45,695 nt of DNA. Origin: Chlorobiaceae bacterium (GTDB lineage: Bacteria; Bacteroidota; Chlorobiia; Chlorobiales; Chlorobiaceae). The stretch's first letter is position 1; every line of letters starts with the position of its first letter. Below, in pieces: positions 1 through 7,465 of the stretch. The position numbers and the translations under genes are program-made. Below the pieces are notes generated by a model that saw only the letters and a program-made list of their open reading frames with translations, did no database searches and was not told the origin of the DNA. The DNA lies in the NCBI GenBank assembly GCA_013334925.1, contig JAAXWP010000017.1, positions 1-45,695 of the forward strand, in the 5' to 3' direction.

Positions 1-75
1 CGGAACTCTTTGTGATCGCCACCTATTCTAAACCCATAACGAGTGCTGAAAATTCTAAAAAGTCTCCTTGTGGAT

Positions 76-104
76 TTGCATTCATATGAGCGTATGCTTA
101 TAAT
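76..104 (+). promoter_or_regulatory. Sigma70-type promoter for the SQR-family gene
   Basis: TTGCAT at 76-81 and a perfect TATAAT at 99-104 are separated by 17 nt, the ideal spacing. The first gene downstream is the flavoprotein at 316, which would give a leader of about 200 nt. No convincing gene lies in that leader. The call rests on the two hexamers and their spacing only. Confidence 0.6.
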
Positions 105-315
105 AGAATATATGGAGTTTTCATGTACGGATTCGGCATTCGCTGCTGGTCCGGCAAAGCGGCCACTGAACCAATCCCTCTTCGTTCATGCCTTCATGTT
201 CTCCTCATAGCTTGTCTCCATACTGCTCTGCAGGTATCACTCCATGGACCCGTTTGCCGGCAGATTGCCGGTCCAGTCTGCGGTGTGCTTTTAAACAATC
301 GAAAATTCTGACGTT

Positions 316-1773
316 ATGGCAAAGGTCGTCGTAATGGGAGCCGGTGTATCAGGGCATACCTGCGCCTCGTTTCTCAAGAAAAAGCTCGGGAAGGACCATG
401 AAGTCGTCGTGGTCAGCCCCAACAGCTACTACCAGTGGATTCCTTCGAACATCTGGGTCGGCGTAGGCCAGATGACCATCGACCAGGTCCGCTTCAAGCT
501 GCATAAAGTCTATGATCGCTGGGGAATCGTCTTCAAGCAGGCCAAAGCGCTGTCGATCCATCCTGAAGGTGACGAAACCACCGATCGGGGCTACATCACG
601 ATCGAATACACCGACGAGCAGTATGCAGGTCAGACCGAGATCGTCGATTACGACTATCTCGTCAATGCCACCGGTCCTAAACTGAACTTCGATGCGACCG
701 AAGGCCTCGGACCGGACAAGAACAGCCTTTCCGTCTGTACCTACAGCCATGCAGCCCATGCCTGGGAAAAGCTGCAGGAGAGCTTCGAGAAGATGAAAAA
801 TGGCGAGAAGCAGCGCTTCGTCATCGGCACGGGCCACGCCATGGCCACCTGTCAGGGCGCGGCATTCGAGTATATCCTGAACGTCGCTTACGAGATCTCC
901 AAACGAGGTCTGAGCAAGATGGCCGAGATTACCTGGATTTCGAACGAGTACGAGCTTGGCGACTTCGGCATGGCCGGCGCGTTCATCAAACGCGGAGGCT
1001 ACATCACTCCGACCAAGGTTTTCACCGAGTCTCTTCTGGCCGAGTATGGCGTCAAGTGGGTTCGCCGCGCAGGTGTTTACAAGGTTGAGCCGGGAGTCAT
1101 CCATTACGAGAACCTCGACGGTGAAATGAATACGCTCGAGTACGATTTTTCGATGCTGATTCCGTCGTTCACGGGTGTTGGGCTTACCGCTTTCGACAAG
1201 AGCGGCAGCGACATCACCGACAAGATGTTCGCCCCGAACAAGTTCATGAAGGTAGACGCGGATTATTCCGCCAAACCCTTCGAGGAGTGGACTGCCGGTG
1301 ACTGGCCGACCATTTACAAGACCCCGATGTACGACAATATCTACGCTGCGGGTATCGCTTTCGCACCGCCGCACCCGATTTCGAAGCCTCTGTCGAGCCC
1401 CAATGGCAGGCAGATCTTCCCGACTCCGCCTCGTACCGGCATGCCGTCTGGCGTTATCGGCAAGATCGTGGCGCTCAACATCGCCGAGCAGATCAAGGGT
1501 GGCCACAAGGAACACCACCATACAGCCTCGATGGCTCGAATGGGTGCTGCCTGTATCGTGTCCGGTGGCTTCGGTTCGTTTGACGGCCTCGGTGCGTCAA
1601 TGACGGTCTTCCCGATCGTGCCCGACTGGGAAAAATATCCCGAATGGGGCCGCGACATGAACTACTCGGTCGGAGAAGCCGGTCTTGCCGGTCACTGGCT
1701 GAAGTTCATCCTGCACTACCTCTTCTTCCACAAGGCGAAAGGGTATCCGTTCTGGTACCTTATTCCGGAGTAG
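316..1773 (+). CDS. Sulfide:quinone oxidoreductase-family FAD flavoprotein (non-canonical cysteine set)
   Basis: The 485-aa protein starts with an FAD-binding Rossmann motif, GAGVSG at residues 8-13. It then follows the SQR/flavocytochrome c sulfide dehydrogenase fold, with YYQWIPSNIWVGVG around 38-51 and the NATGP motif near 117. SQRs oxidise sulfide at the membrane surface and pass electrons to quinone. The C-terminal stretch, rich in W, F, Y and L (about 461-485), fits monotopic membrane attachment. C141 and C179 align by context with the first two redox cysteines of classical SQR. The place of the third, before the proline-rich PPHPISKP segment, reads GIAFAPP without Cys. It therefore belongs to a divergent SQR type; green sulfur bacteria carry several SQR paralogs. 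No Shine-Dalgarno is seen at the ATG. Family assignment is firm; sulfide activity is not certain. Confidence 0.85.
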   Translation: MAKVVVMGAGVSGHTCASFLKKKLGKDHEVVVVSPNSYYQWIPSNIWVGVGQMTIDQVRFKLHKVYDRWGIVFKQAKALSIHPEGDETTDRGYITIEYTDEQYAGQTEIVDYDYLVNATGPKLNFDATEGLGPDKNSLSVCTYSHAAHAWEKLQESFEKMKNGEKQRFVIGTGHAMATCQGAAFEYILNVAYEISKRGLSKMAEITWISNEYELGDFGMAGAFIKRGGYITPTKVFTESLLAEYGVKWVRRAGVYKVEPGVIHYENLDGEMNTLEYDFSMLIPSFTGVGLTAFDKSGSDITDKMFAPNKFMKVDADYSAKPFEEWTAGDWPTIYKTPMYDNIYAAGIAFAPPHPISKPLSSPNGRQIFPTPPRTGMPSGVIGKIVALNIAEQIKGGHKEHHHTASMARMGAACIVSGGFGSFDGLGASMTVFPIVPDWEKYPEWGRDMNYSVGEAGLAGHWLKFILHYLFFHKAKGYPFWYLIPE

Positions 1774-1818
1774 TGCTCGATCTGTTACGCGAATTGATAG
1801 TTGCGTTGGGCGGTGCTA

Positions 1819-1853
1819 GAAATCCTCATGTACTATCAGTACACTCCGGTTTC
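1819..1853. repeat. Interrupted dyad between the SQR gene and the 52-aa gene
   Basis: TGTACT (1829-1834), ATC, then AGTACA (1838-1843) form a perfect 6-bp dyad with a 3-nt centre. GAAA (1819-1822) and TTTC (1850-1853) extend it on the outside. The 180-nt gap in which it lies holds no other gene. It could be an operator, or a REP-like intergenic element. Confidence 0.45.
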
Positions 1854-1954
1854 TCCGCTCCGTCCGCCTTGCTCTCGATCCGCTCACGACGATCGATCAA
1901 TAACGATTGAGATGTCTCGGAGGAATTAGTCGAAAACTTAAAACTCAGTGAACC

Positions 1955-2113
1955 ATGGGTAACTATAGATTCAAAGCCTATTACGACGAAGCCTATCCGC
2001 CGGTCCCCGACAAGGCTACACTGTTCTGGCGCAAGTTCGTGCCGTGGCAGCTTTTCAGGTTTCTCATCCTGAACATCAAGATGATCCGAATCGTCGCAGG
2101 CGGCCACTCCTGA
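1955..2113 (+). CDS. Small aromatic amphipathic protein downstream of SQR-family gene (52 aa)
   Basis: ATG at 1955 opens a frame of 52 codons ending in TGA at 2111-2113; an in-frame TGA at 1949-1951 fixes this ATG as the first possible start. The product begins MGNYRFKAYYDEAYPPVP, and its second half runs FWRKFVPWQLFRFLILNIK, a basic and aromatic amphipathic segment that could lie on a membrane. Codon use looks genuinely coding. A hairpin terminator follows at 2199-2227. An AGGA-like site lies about 30 nt upstream, too far to be a normal ribosome site. I do not recognise the family. From position it may be a small partner of the flavoprotein, for instance a membrane anchor. That is inference. 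Confidence 0.6.
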   Translation: MGNYRFKAYYDEAYPPVPDKATLFWRKFVPWQLFRFLILNIKMIRIVAGGHS

Positions 2114-2198
2114 TCACCTTGCTGGCGCTGCGCAGGCGTCTTTCCTTCAGGTATCCTGAGTCTCTGCCATGCTCTTCAGGTAAGAGCGAGGCGTTCAT

Positions 2199-2232
2199 CC
2201 GAAGTCCCGGCCTTGTCGGGACTTCGGCCATT
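2199..2232 (+). terminator. Rho-independent terminator after the SQR locus
   Basis: CCGAAGTCCCG at 2199-2209 pairs perfectly with CGGGACTTCGG at 2217-2227 (11 bp, 7-nt loop), followed by CCATTTTA. It closes the unit formed by the flavoprotein and the 52-aa gene. The following 320 nt, up to the lysozyme gene, are AT-richer, and I see no gene in them. Confidence 0.75.
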
Positions 2233-2548
2233 TTATGCTGTCGTATTATTTTCGCCGGCTTCGGCAGGTTGGTTAAGTCAACCACTACTCCCTCCTCTTG
2301 TCATTCTTAGTTCACCACCCTTGGGTCAGAATCCATCGCCCCCATTCACTGGAATACTGGTTACGCCAATTTGCACTTAATGACAGCAACAGTGCGGAGT
2401 ATTTTGCTTCCCATAGTTGAAAAATCACTTTTCTTTTACTACGTTACTTCATATAGGGATAGCAGTTACGTCCTTTGCAGTTCTCCTCCTGCCGTTTGTA
2501 TTTATTGAGTTTATTTATCTGCGTTCAGAAACTCAGACCTGACGAACG

Positions 2549-2998
2549 ATGAAGGTATCAGACAACTGTTTGGAGCTCATCCGCAAGAGCGAAAGTTTCA
2601 GGGCTCACCCCTACCGCTGTCCGGCTGGTATTCCCACGATCGGTTATGGTTCCACTCGCTACGCCGATGGGCGTTCAGTCAAACTCTCCGACCCGCCGAT
2701 CACGGAAGACCTAGCCAACGATATCCTCTACGCCACCCTCGGCGAATACGAGAATGCCGTCAGCCGCTACGTCACCGTCCCGATCAATCAGAACCAGTTC
2801 GACGCCCTCGTCGACTTCGCTTACAACGCAGGCACCCAGAACCTCCGCACCAGCACCCTCCTCAAACAGCTCAATCAGGGCAACTACGACAAAGCCGCCG
2901 ACGAATTCGGAAAGTGGGTGTATGGAGGGGGAAAGAAACTTGGAGGCCTTGTCAAACGCCGGGCATTGGAGCGGGAGCTCTTCATGGTAACGGCCTGA
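2549..2998 (+). CDS. Phage-type lysozyme (GH24 endolysin)
   Basis: The 149-aa protein is a full-length GH24 muramidase of the T4/lambda-R21 class, which cuts the MurNAc-GlcNAc bond of peptidoglycan. The catalytic layout is E15, eight residues, C24, five residues, T30 (in GIPTIGYG). Many phage endolysins have exactly this E-8-D/C-5-T spacing, with Cys in place of Asp. The fold signatures NQFDALVDFAYNAG and the C-terminal GLVKRRALERELF are present. There is no signal peptide or SAR segment, so export would need a holin. No tail, capsid or integrase gene is nearby, and this looks like an orphan phage gene or a phage remnant. No clear ribosome site. Confidence 0.88.
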   Translation: MKVSDNCLELIRKSESFRAHPYRCPAGIPTIGYGSTRYADGRSVKLSDPPITEDLANDILYATLGEYENAVSRYVTVPINQNQFDALVDFAYNAGTQNLRTSTLLKQLNQGNYDKAADEFGKWVYGGGKKLGGLVKRRALERELFMVTA

Positions 2999-3067
2999 CG
3001 GCTAAAGACCATGGTACATTGATTTCAAACTCTTTTAAGACGCATTACACATTTTATTAAAACGAGG

Positions 3068-3589
3068 ATGTACAATAAAAAGTATTTTCTTGGCTTTTCT
3101 GATCATTGGGTTGGTCCCTATACTATCAATGAATTAAGAGATCTGCCGTTAGCTAAGACCAATAAGATATGGACTGAAGGGTTGAAAGAATGGGCGGATA
3201 TTGAAAGTGTCGACGAACTTCGCGGACTTATCAATCTGATTCCGCCAGCATTAACGTCCTATGATGAAAAACAGCGGCGTGAAGACTATAAAATAGATTA
3301 CGTTGTTCGTGGATTGGAAGATGTTGGGGAAAGGTATTTGAATTATAGTTATGTATTTCAGTTTCTTTCGGCTGTGCTTTTGATCGTATCGGTTTTAGCT
3401 GGTTGGTATTGCATATTTGCTTACCCGCCAGCCTTTATTTGTTATAATTGTAGTGCTATTTTTGTATTGACTTTTTTTATGTGCATGGCCTTGGTGGTGC
3501 TTGGTTTTTTGAACTGGCAGAAATATTTGGAAATAAAGAAAAAGATTTGCGATGTGCTTAGCGGTGGTATTGGGAGATGTGATTCTTAA
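3068..3589 (+). CDS. GYF_2-domain membrane protein, AT-rich
   Basis: Residues about 4-52 resemble the GYF_2 (DUF4339) module: YFLGFSDHWVGPYTINELRDL followed by IWTEGLKEWADI, which carries the typical G-P-[YF]-x3-EL and W-x-EG-x2-W pattern. GYF_2 domains are thought to bind proline-rich or other peptide ligands. Two membrane segments follow, at about 96-116 and 122-147, and then a short basic tail. It is much richer in A and T than the core genes, with codons such as TTT and ATT, which suggests recent acquisition. It lies 70 nt after the lysozyme and 53 nt before another membrane protein. Function unknown. Confidence 0.65.
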   Translation: MYNKKYFLGFSDHWVGPYTINELRDLPLAKTNKIWTEGLKEWADIESVDELRGLINLIPPALTSYDEKQRREDYKIDYVVRGLEDVGERYLNYSYVFQFLSAVLLIVSVLAGWYCIFAYPPAFICYNCSAIFVLTFFMCMALVVLGFLNWQKYLEIKKKICDVLSGGIGRCDS

Positions 3590-3641
3590 ACGGATATGGT
3601 TTAAAGGCTTGATCGTTTTTTTGTAAAAAAAATAATAGTCG

Positions 3642-4523
3642 ATGTTTAGGAAAAAAGTATGGCGAGCCCTGGAAAGGGAATTGGATAATCGGCATCTGCT
3701 ATTGGATCGATTCAGCGAAAAGTTGAGGCGAGGAGGATTCGATAAGTATAAGTCTGAATTGGCGGCTACAGATATTTTTGTTGAGAAGGCACAGGTTTAT
3801 TTGACATGGCGAGCGAGGTTCCTTACTCTGGCAGGTGTTGTTACGGGGGTATTGTCTTTGATTGCATTGGTTTTGCCTGCTACGCTTTTAATAAATGATT
3901 CAATTAGATTAGATGGTGATGGTAATGTGAGGCTTGGGAATCAAGACTCGCTCAGTGTATCAAAGTATTTAATAGTAAAGCTTGTCCAGCCAGCAGAGGA
4001 GACTGTTACGCGTTCGGTTAACGCAAACACAGGGTCTAAGGTTAATAATGGAAAGAATGCACAGATAAATGATACTTCTGTCGGCCAGGAAACTGTAAAT
4101 AAGAAGTTATATACGAACAAGAATCAGTATAACTATATATTTTATTTGCTCCTTCTGAGAAGCTCAAGTATTGGTGGTGCATTTGTTGCGGGGGCAGGCT
4201 TTCTGATATATCTGAGCAGGTCATGTTTTCATGAGGCAACTATATTATATAACAGACGGCATGCTTTACGGTTTGGACGGCTGTTCGTGTATTTGAAGAT
4301 GTCCGGAGATATGTTTGATCTCAAAGAACTTGAAACGGCGTTTAAGTGGACAGACGAATATTCAACAGCCTTTAAAGAACTGAAGCCTGAAGCTGCAGCG
4401 TCACCAAATATAATTCCGGGTCTGTCATCTGTTATTGATCTGTTACAGAAAGTTGCTGATAATTTGGGTAAAAAGACAAAAAAAGTCAAAAATGATTTGA
4501 CTGAAGAAGAAAAAGATGATTAA
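3642..4523 (+). CDS. Unrecognised two-TM membrane protein, AT-rich
   Basis: The 293-aa protein has a charged N-terminal region of about 60 residues. A first membrane segment (about 63-88, TLAGVVTGVLSLIALVLPA) is followed by a loop of about 85 residues rich in N, S and T. A second membrane segment at about 168-192 leads into a cytoplasmic C-terminal region that ends in a Lys/Asp/Glu-rich tail. I recognise no known domain. Base composition matches the preceding GYF_2 gene and differs from the hsd genes downstream, so these two probably travelled together. A pair of membrane proteins beside a restriction locus invites a defence hypothesis, but the sequence does not show one. Confidence 0.6.
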   Translation: MFRKKVWRALERELDNRHLLLDRFSEKLRRGGFDKYKSELAATDIFVEKAQVYLTWRARFLTLAGVVTGVLSLIALVLPATLLINDSIRLDGDGNVRLGNQDSLSVSKYLIVKLVQPAEETVTRSVNANTGSKVNNGKNAQINDTSVGQETVNKKLYTNKNQYNYIFYLLLLRSSSIGGAFVAGAGFLIYLSRSCFHEATILYNRRHALRFGRLFVYLKMSGDMFDLKELETAFKWTDEYSTAFKELKPEAAASPNIIPGLSSVIDLLQKVADNLGKKTKKVKNDLTEEEKDD

Positions 4524-4609
4524 TCAGCTCTTTTAGATGTGGCTCATTGTGTGTATTGTAATAGCAGAATATCGAGTACATGCAGTAAAGCCGTCAGATT
4601 ATTATAACT

Positions 4610-6310
4610 ATGCACTGGATTGCCCCGGCCGAAAAAGATACCGCTACCGCCGCCCTCGAAAAACGCCTTTGGGATGCTGCTGACCAGCTTCGGGCCAACT
4701 CTGGCCTGAAAGCTCAGGAGTATTCGGCGCCGGTACTCGGCCTCATTTTTCTTCTTTTTGCGGAAACCCGTTTTACCGATCGACGGAAAAAGCTCGAACA
4801 GGCAGGTTCGAGCTCGCGCCGGGGAAGCAGGGTCGATGATCCGGATGCCTACCATGCCGAAGGCATCCTGTATCTTCCAGAAGTGTCACGTTTCGGTTAC
4901 CTGCTCAACCTGCCCGAAGGTGAGCACATCGGCGCCAAAGTCAACGACGCCATGCGCGAGATCGAAAAATACAACTCGCAGCTTGCCGGTGTGCTGCCAA
5001 GGACCTACCACCTGTTCTCCAGTACGGTGCTCAAAGAGTTGCTGAAAAAGATTTCCGAGATACCCCACACGGTTGATTACGACCTGTTCGGGCGTATCTA
5101 CGAATACTTCCTCGGTGAGTTCGCCATGACGGAAGGCCAGGGTGGCGGGGAGTTTTACACCCCCGGCAGCATTGTCCGTCTGCTTACCGAAGTGATCGAA
5201 CCATTCCACGGCAGAATTCTCGACCCTGCCTGCGGTTCAGGTGGCATGTTCGTCTCTTCCGCGAGGTTCGTTTCCGAACACAAGAAGAATCCCTCGGACG
5301 AACTCTCCATCCACGGTGTCGAGAAAACCGATGAGACCGGCCGTCTCTGTCGGCTGAACCTCGCTGTTCACGGTCTTGAAGGTGAAATCCTTCATGGAGG
5401 CCACATCAACAGTTATTATGACGATCCGCATACTGCTACCGGCCGTTTCGACTTCGTGCTTGCCAATCCTCCTTTCAACGTCAATGCAGTCGACAAGGAG
5501 CGCCTGAAGGACTCGGTCGGCCCCGGTCGCCGCTACCCATTTGGCCTGCCGCGCACGGACAACGCCAACTACCTCTGGATTCAGCTCTTCTACTCGTCGC
5601 TTAACGAGAAAGGGCGAGCAGGGTTCGTCATGGCCAACTCCGCTTCCGATGCACGTTCATCAGAACAGGAGATCCGACGCCAGCTCATCGAAAGCCAGGC
5701 AGTCGATGTGATGGTTGCGGTCGGACCGAACATGTTTTATACCGTTACGCTTCCCTGTACGCTCTGGTTCCTTGACAAGGGAAAGACAGGGTCGGCGCGT
5801 GCAGATCAAGTACTTTTCATCGACGCACGGCACATCTACCGGCAGGTCGATCGTGCGCATCGCGACTGGACTGCTTCGCAAATCGGTTTCCTTGCCAATC
5901 TCGTCCGTCTCTGGCGTGGCGAAGCCCTCGACTACACGCTTGGCGGTGACGAAACCAGGGCAAAGATCGAAGAGGCTTTTGGTACAGCAACTCCATCTGT
6001 AGCAAAGGATAGCAATGAGCGCGTTCAGCTCTTTGCTGCCGAGGAACGGTCAGCTTATGGCACTGACGGGATAGCTTACCACGATATTCCCGGGCTCTGC
6101 AAAGCTACGACGATCGAAGAGATAGAGGCGCAGGGCTGGTCGCTCAATCCCGGACGCTATGTCGGCGTTGCCCCTGGTGAAACCATGAGTGACGAGGATT
6201 TCAAGGAGCAGCTCGCAACCCTGAACGAGGAACTCGAACGACTCAACGCCGAAGCTCGTGTGCTGGAAGCCACGATTGCCCGCAACGTCGCACAGATACT
6301 GGAGTTTTGA
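4610..6310 (+). CDS. hsdM: Type I restriction-modification DNA N6-adenine methyltransferase subunit (HsdM)
   Basis: The 566-aa protein carries the HsdM N-terminal helical domain (about 15-140) and the N6-MTase domain. The AdoMet-binding motif [11 protein letters not shown], is at 205-214, and the catalytic NPPF is at 286-289 (motif IV, N6-adenine). Upstream of motif I it has [13 protein letters not shown], the usual HsdM signature. The C-terminal end is coiled-coil-like ([20 protein letters not shown]), where HsdS is normally contacted. It modifies the host target and is required with HsdS and HsdR for restriction. Start at 4610 follows a TATTATAAC stretch with no clear ribosome site. It is the first gene of the island. 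Confidence 0.95.
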   Translation: MHWIAPAEKDTATAALEKRLWDAADQLRANSGLKAQEYSAPVLGLIFLLFAETRFTDRRKKLEQAGSSSRRGSRVDDPDAYHAEGILYLPEVSRFGYLLNLPEGEHIGAKVNDAMREIEKYNSQLAGVLPRTYHLFSSTVLKELLKKISEIPHTVDYDLFGRIYEYFLGEFAMTEGQGGGEFYTPGSIVRLLTEVIEPFHGRILDPACGSGGMFVSSARFVSEHKKNPSDELSIHGVEKTDETGRLCRLNLAVHGLEGEILHGGHINSYYDDPHTATGRFDFVLANPPFNVNAVDKERLKDSVGPGRRYPFGLPRTDNANYLWIQLFYSSLNEKGRAGFVMANSASDARSSEQEIRRQLIESQAVDVMVAVGPNMFYTVTLPCTLWFLDKGKTGSARADQVLFIDARHIYRQVDRAHRDWTASQIGFLANLVRLWRGEALDYTLGGDETRAKIEEAFGTATPSVAKDSNERVQLFAAEERSAYGTDGIAYHDIPGLCKATTIEEIEAQGWSLNPGRYVGVAPGETMSDEDFKEQLATLNEELERLNAEARVLEATIARNVAQILEF

Positions 6311-6362
6311 GGCGTCCCTCGTGAATTTATCAATGAGAGACGCAACCGTCAACAAACAGGCA

Positions 6363-6389
6363 TTAAGAATTCAACCCCCAAATTCTTGA
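6363..6389 (+). repeat. Inverted repeat just upstream of dinD start
   Basis: AAGAATT (6365-6371) and AATTCTT (6381-6387) are perfect arms around a 9-nt C-rich loop. A further T-G and T-A pair can be added at the base. The dyad ends only a few nucleotides before the dinD ATG at 6393. It could be an operator, or an RNA hairpin over the ribosome site. It does not match an E. coli-type LexA box. Confidence 0.4.
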
Positions 6390-6392
6390 TCT

Positions 6393-7247
6393 ATGAAAAA
6401 GGAAATGGTACAGAACCTCACCTCAACGTTCGAGGCTCACGCACAACAGACTGAAGGCGGAGTCGAGTTCTGGCTTGCCCGTGATCTTCAGCACTTGCTT
6501 GGGTATGGTGAATGGCGCAACTTCTCTTCGGTTATCTCCAAAGCAAAGACGGCCTGCGAGGTTTCTGGTTATGACGTGTCAGACCATTTTGTTGACGTCA
6601 ACAAAATGGTCGATCTCGGTTCTGGCAGCCAGAGAGAGATCGACGACATCATGCTGACCCGATATGCCTGCTACCTTATTGCCCAGAACGGTGATCCCCG
6701 CAAGCAGGAGATCGCGTTTGCCCAGACGTACTTCGCCATTCAGACACGACGAGCAGAGGTTATCGAGCAGCGTCTGCTTGAAGCAGAACGGGTTTCGGCA
6801 CGCAAAAAACTCACGGAAACTGAAAAGGAGTTGTCGGGGGTCATTTTCGAGCAAATTGGCAATTTAGATAGCTTTGCTTTGATTCGAAGTAAAGGTGATA
6901 GTGCCCTTTTCGGTAAAAGCACACAGGCGATGAAGGCCAGTTGGAACGTTCCGGATAAACGTCCGTTGGCTGATTTCGCTCCCACCATCATTCTCAAAGC
7001 GAAAGACTTTGCGACCGAGATTACCATCTTCAATGCCCGGGAGCATGGGATGAGTACCGAATCGGAGATTTCAAAAGAGCATATAACTAACAACAAGGCG
7101 GTACGGAATACCCTGATCGATCGGGGTATTCAACCGGAAAAGCTTTCTCCTGCCGAGGACGTCAAGAAAGTGGATCGCCGCCTGGCTTCAGAGGCAAAGA
7201 AGTCTTTGAAGAATCCTGATGGATTGAATGAAGCAAGTGAGGAGTGA
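6393..7247 (+). CDS. dinD: DNA damage-inducible protein D (DinD) homolog
   Basis: The 284-aa protein has the complete DinD signature: FWLARDLQHLLGYGEWRNF (26-44), followed by the DHF...MVDLGSGSQREIDDIMLTRYA region and GDPRKQEIAFAQTYFA. The N-terminal part belongs to the Bro-N family of phage antirepressor-like domains. In E. coli, DinD (PcsA) is SOS-induced and inhibits RecA filament functions. Here it lies between hsdM and hsdS, an arrangement found in other type I loci, where it probably tunes the host response to restriction breaks. It follows hsdM by 82 nt and has an inverted repeat directly before the start. Family assignment is strong; the role in this locus is inferred. Confidence 0.92.
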   Translation: MKKEMVQNLTSTFEAHAQQTEGGVEFWLARDLQHLLGYGEWRNFSSVISKAKTACEVSGYDVSDHFVDVNKMVDLGSGSQREIDDIMLTRYACYLIAQNGDPRKQEIAFAQTYFAIQTRRAEVIEQRLLEAERVSARKKLTETEKELSGVIFEQIGNLDSFALIRSKGDSALFGKSTQAMKASWNVPDKRPLADFAPTIILKAKDFATEITIFNAREHGMSTESEISKEHITNNKAVRNTLIDRGIQPEKLSPAEDVKKVDRRLASEAKKSLKNPDGLNEASEE

Positions 7248-7441
7248 AGAAGTGAGGGGTGAGGCAAAACAAATTCCATCAACGGGTCAGAGTTTGTTAT
7301 CAGACGGACAGTCACCGTTGGCGGTGTCAACTGTTCAGGAAAGCCTAACAGCTCTTTGGTAGAGTATTCGTTCTGTCATAGGCGTTGAAAAGAATGGCTT
7401 CCGGGACGGTAATAGCCAGAATAATCGAGAGGAGTTAACGA

Positions 7442-7465
7442 ATGGGATTGTCGGAGTTGCTATGA
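7442..7465 (+). CDS. Seven-residue leader ORF overlapping the hsdS start
   Basis: ATG at 7442 is preceded by GAGAGGAG (about 7427-7434) at ideal Shine-Dalgarno spacing. It encodes MGLSELL and stops at TGA 7463-7465, which overlaps the hsdS ATG (7462-7464) as ATGA. The hsdS ATG has no good ribosome site of its own. The short frame could couple translation to hsdS, or be the last trace of a gene removed from this 214-nt gap. The gap also holds a small hairpin, CACCG/CGGTG, at 7313-7326. Peptide function is not claimed. Confidence 0.35.
   Translation: MGLSELL

Noticed and set aside
123-311. 62-codon reading frame in the leader of the SQR-type gene
   Set aside because: No ribosome site, no family resemblance, Cys-rich random-looking product; it is simply the leader between promoter and gene.
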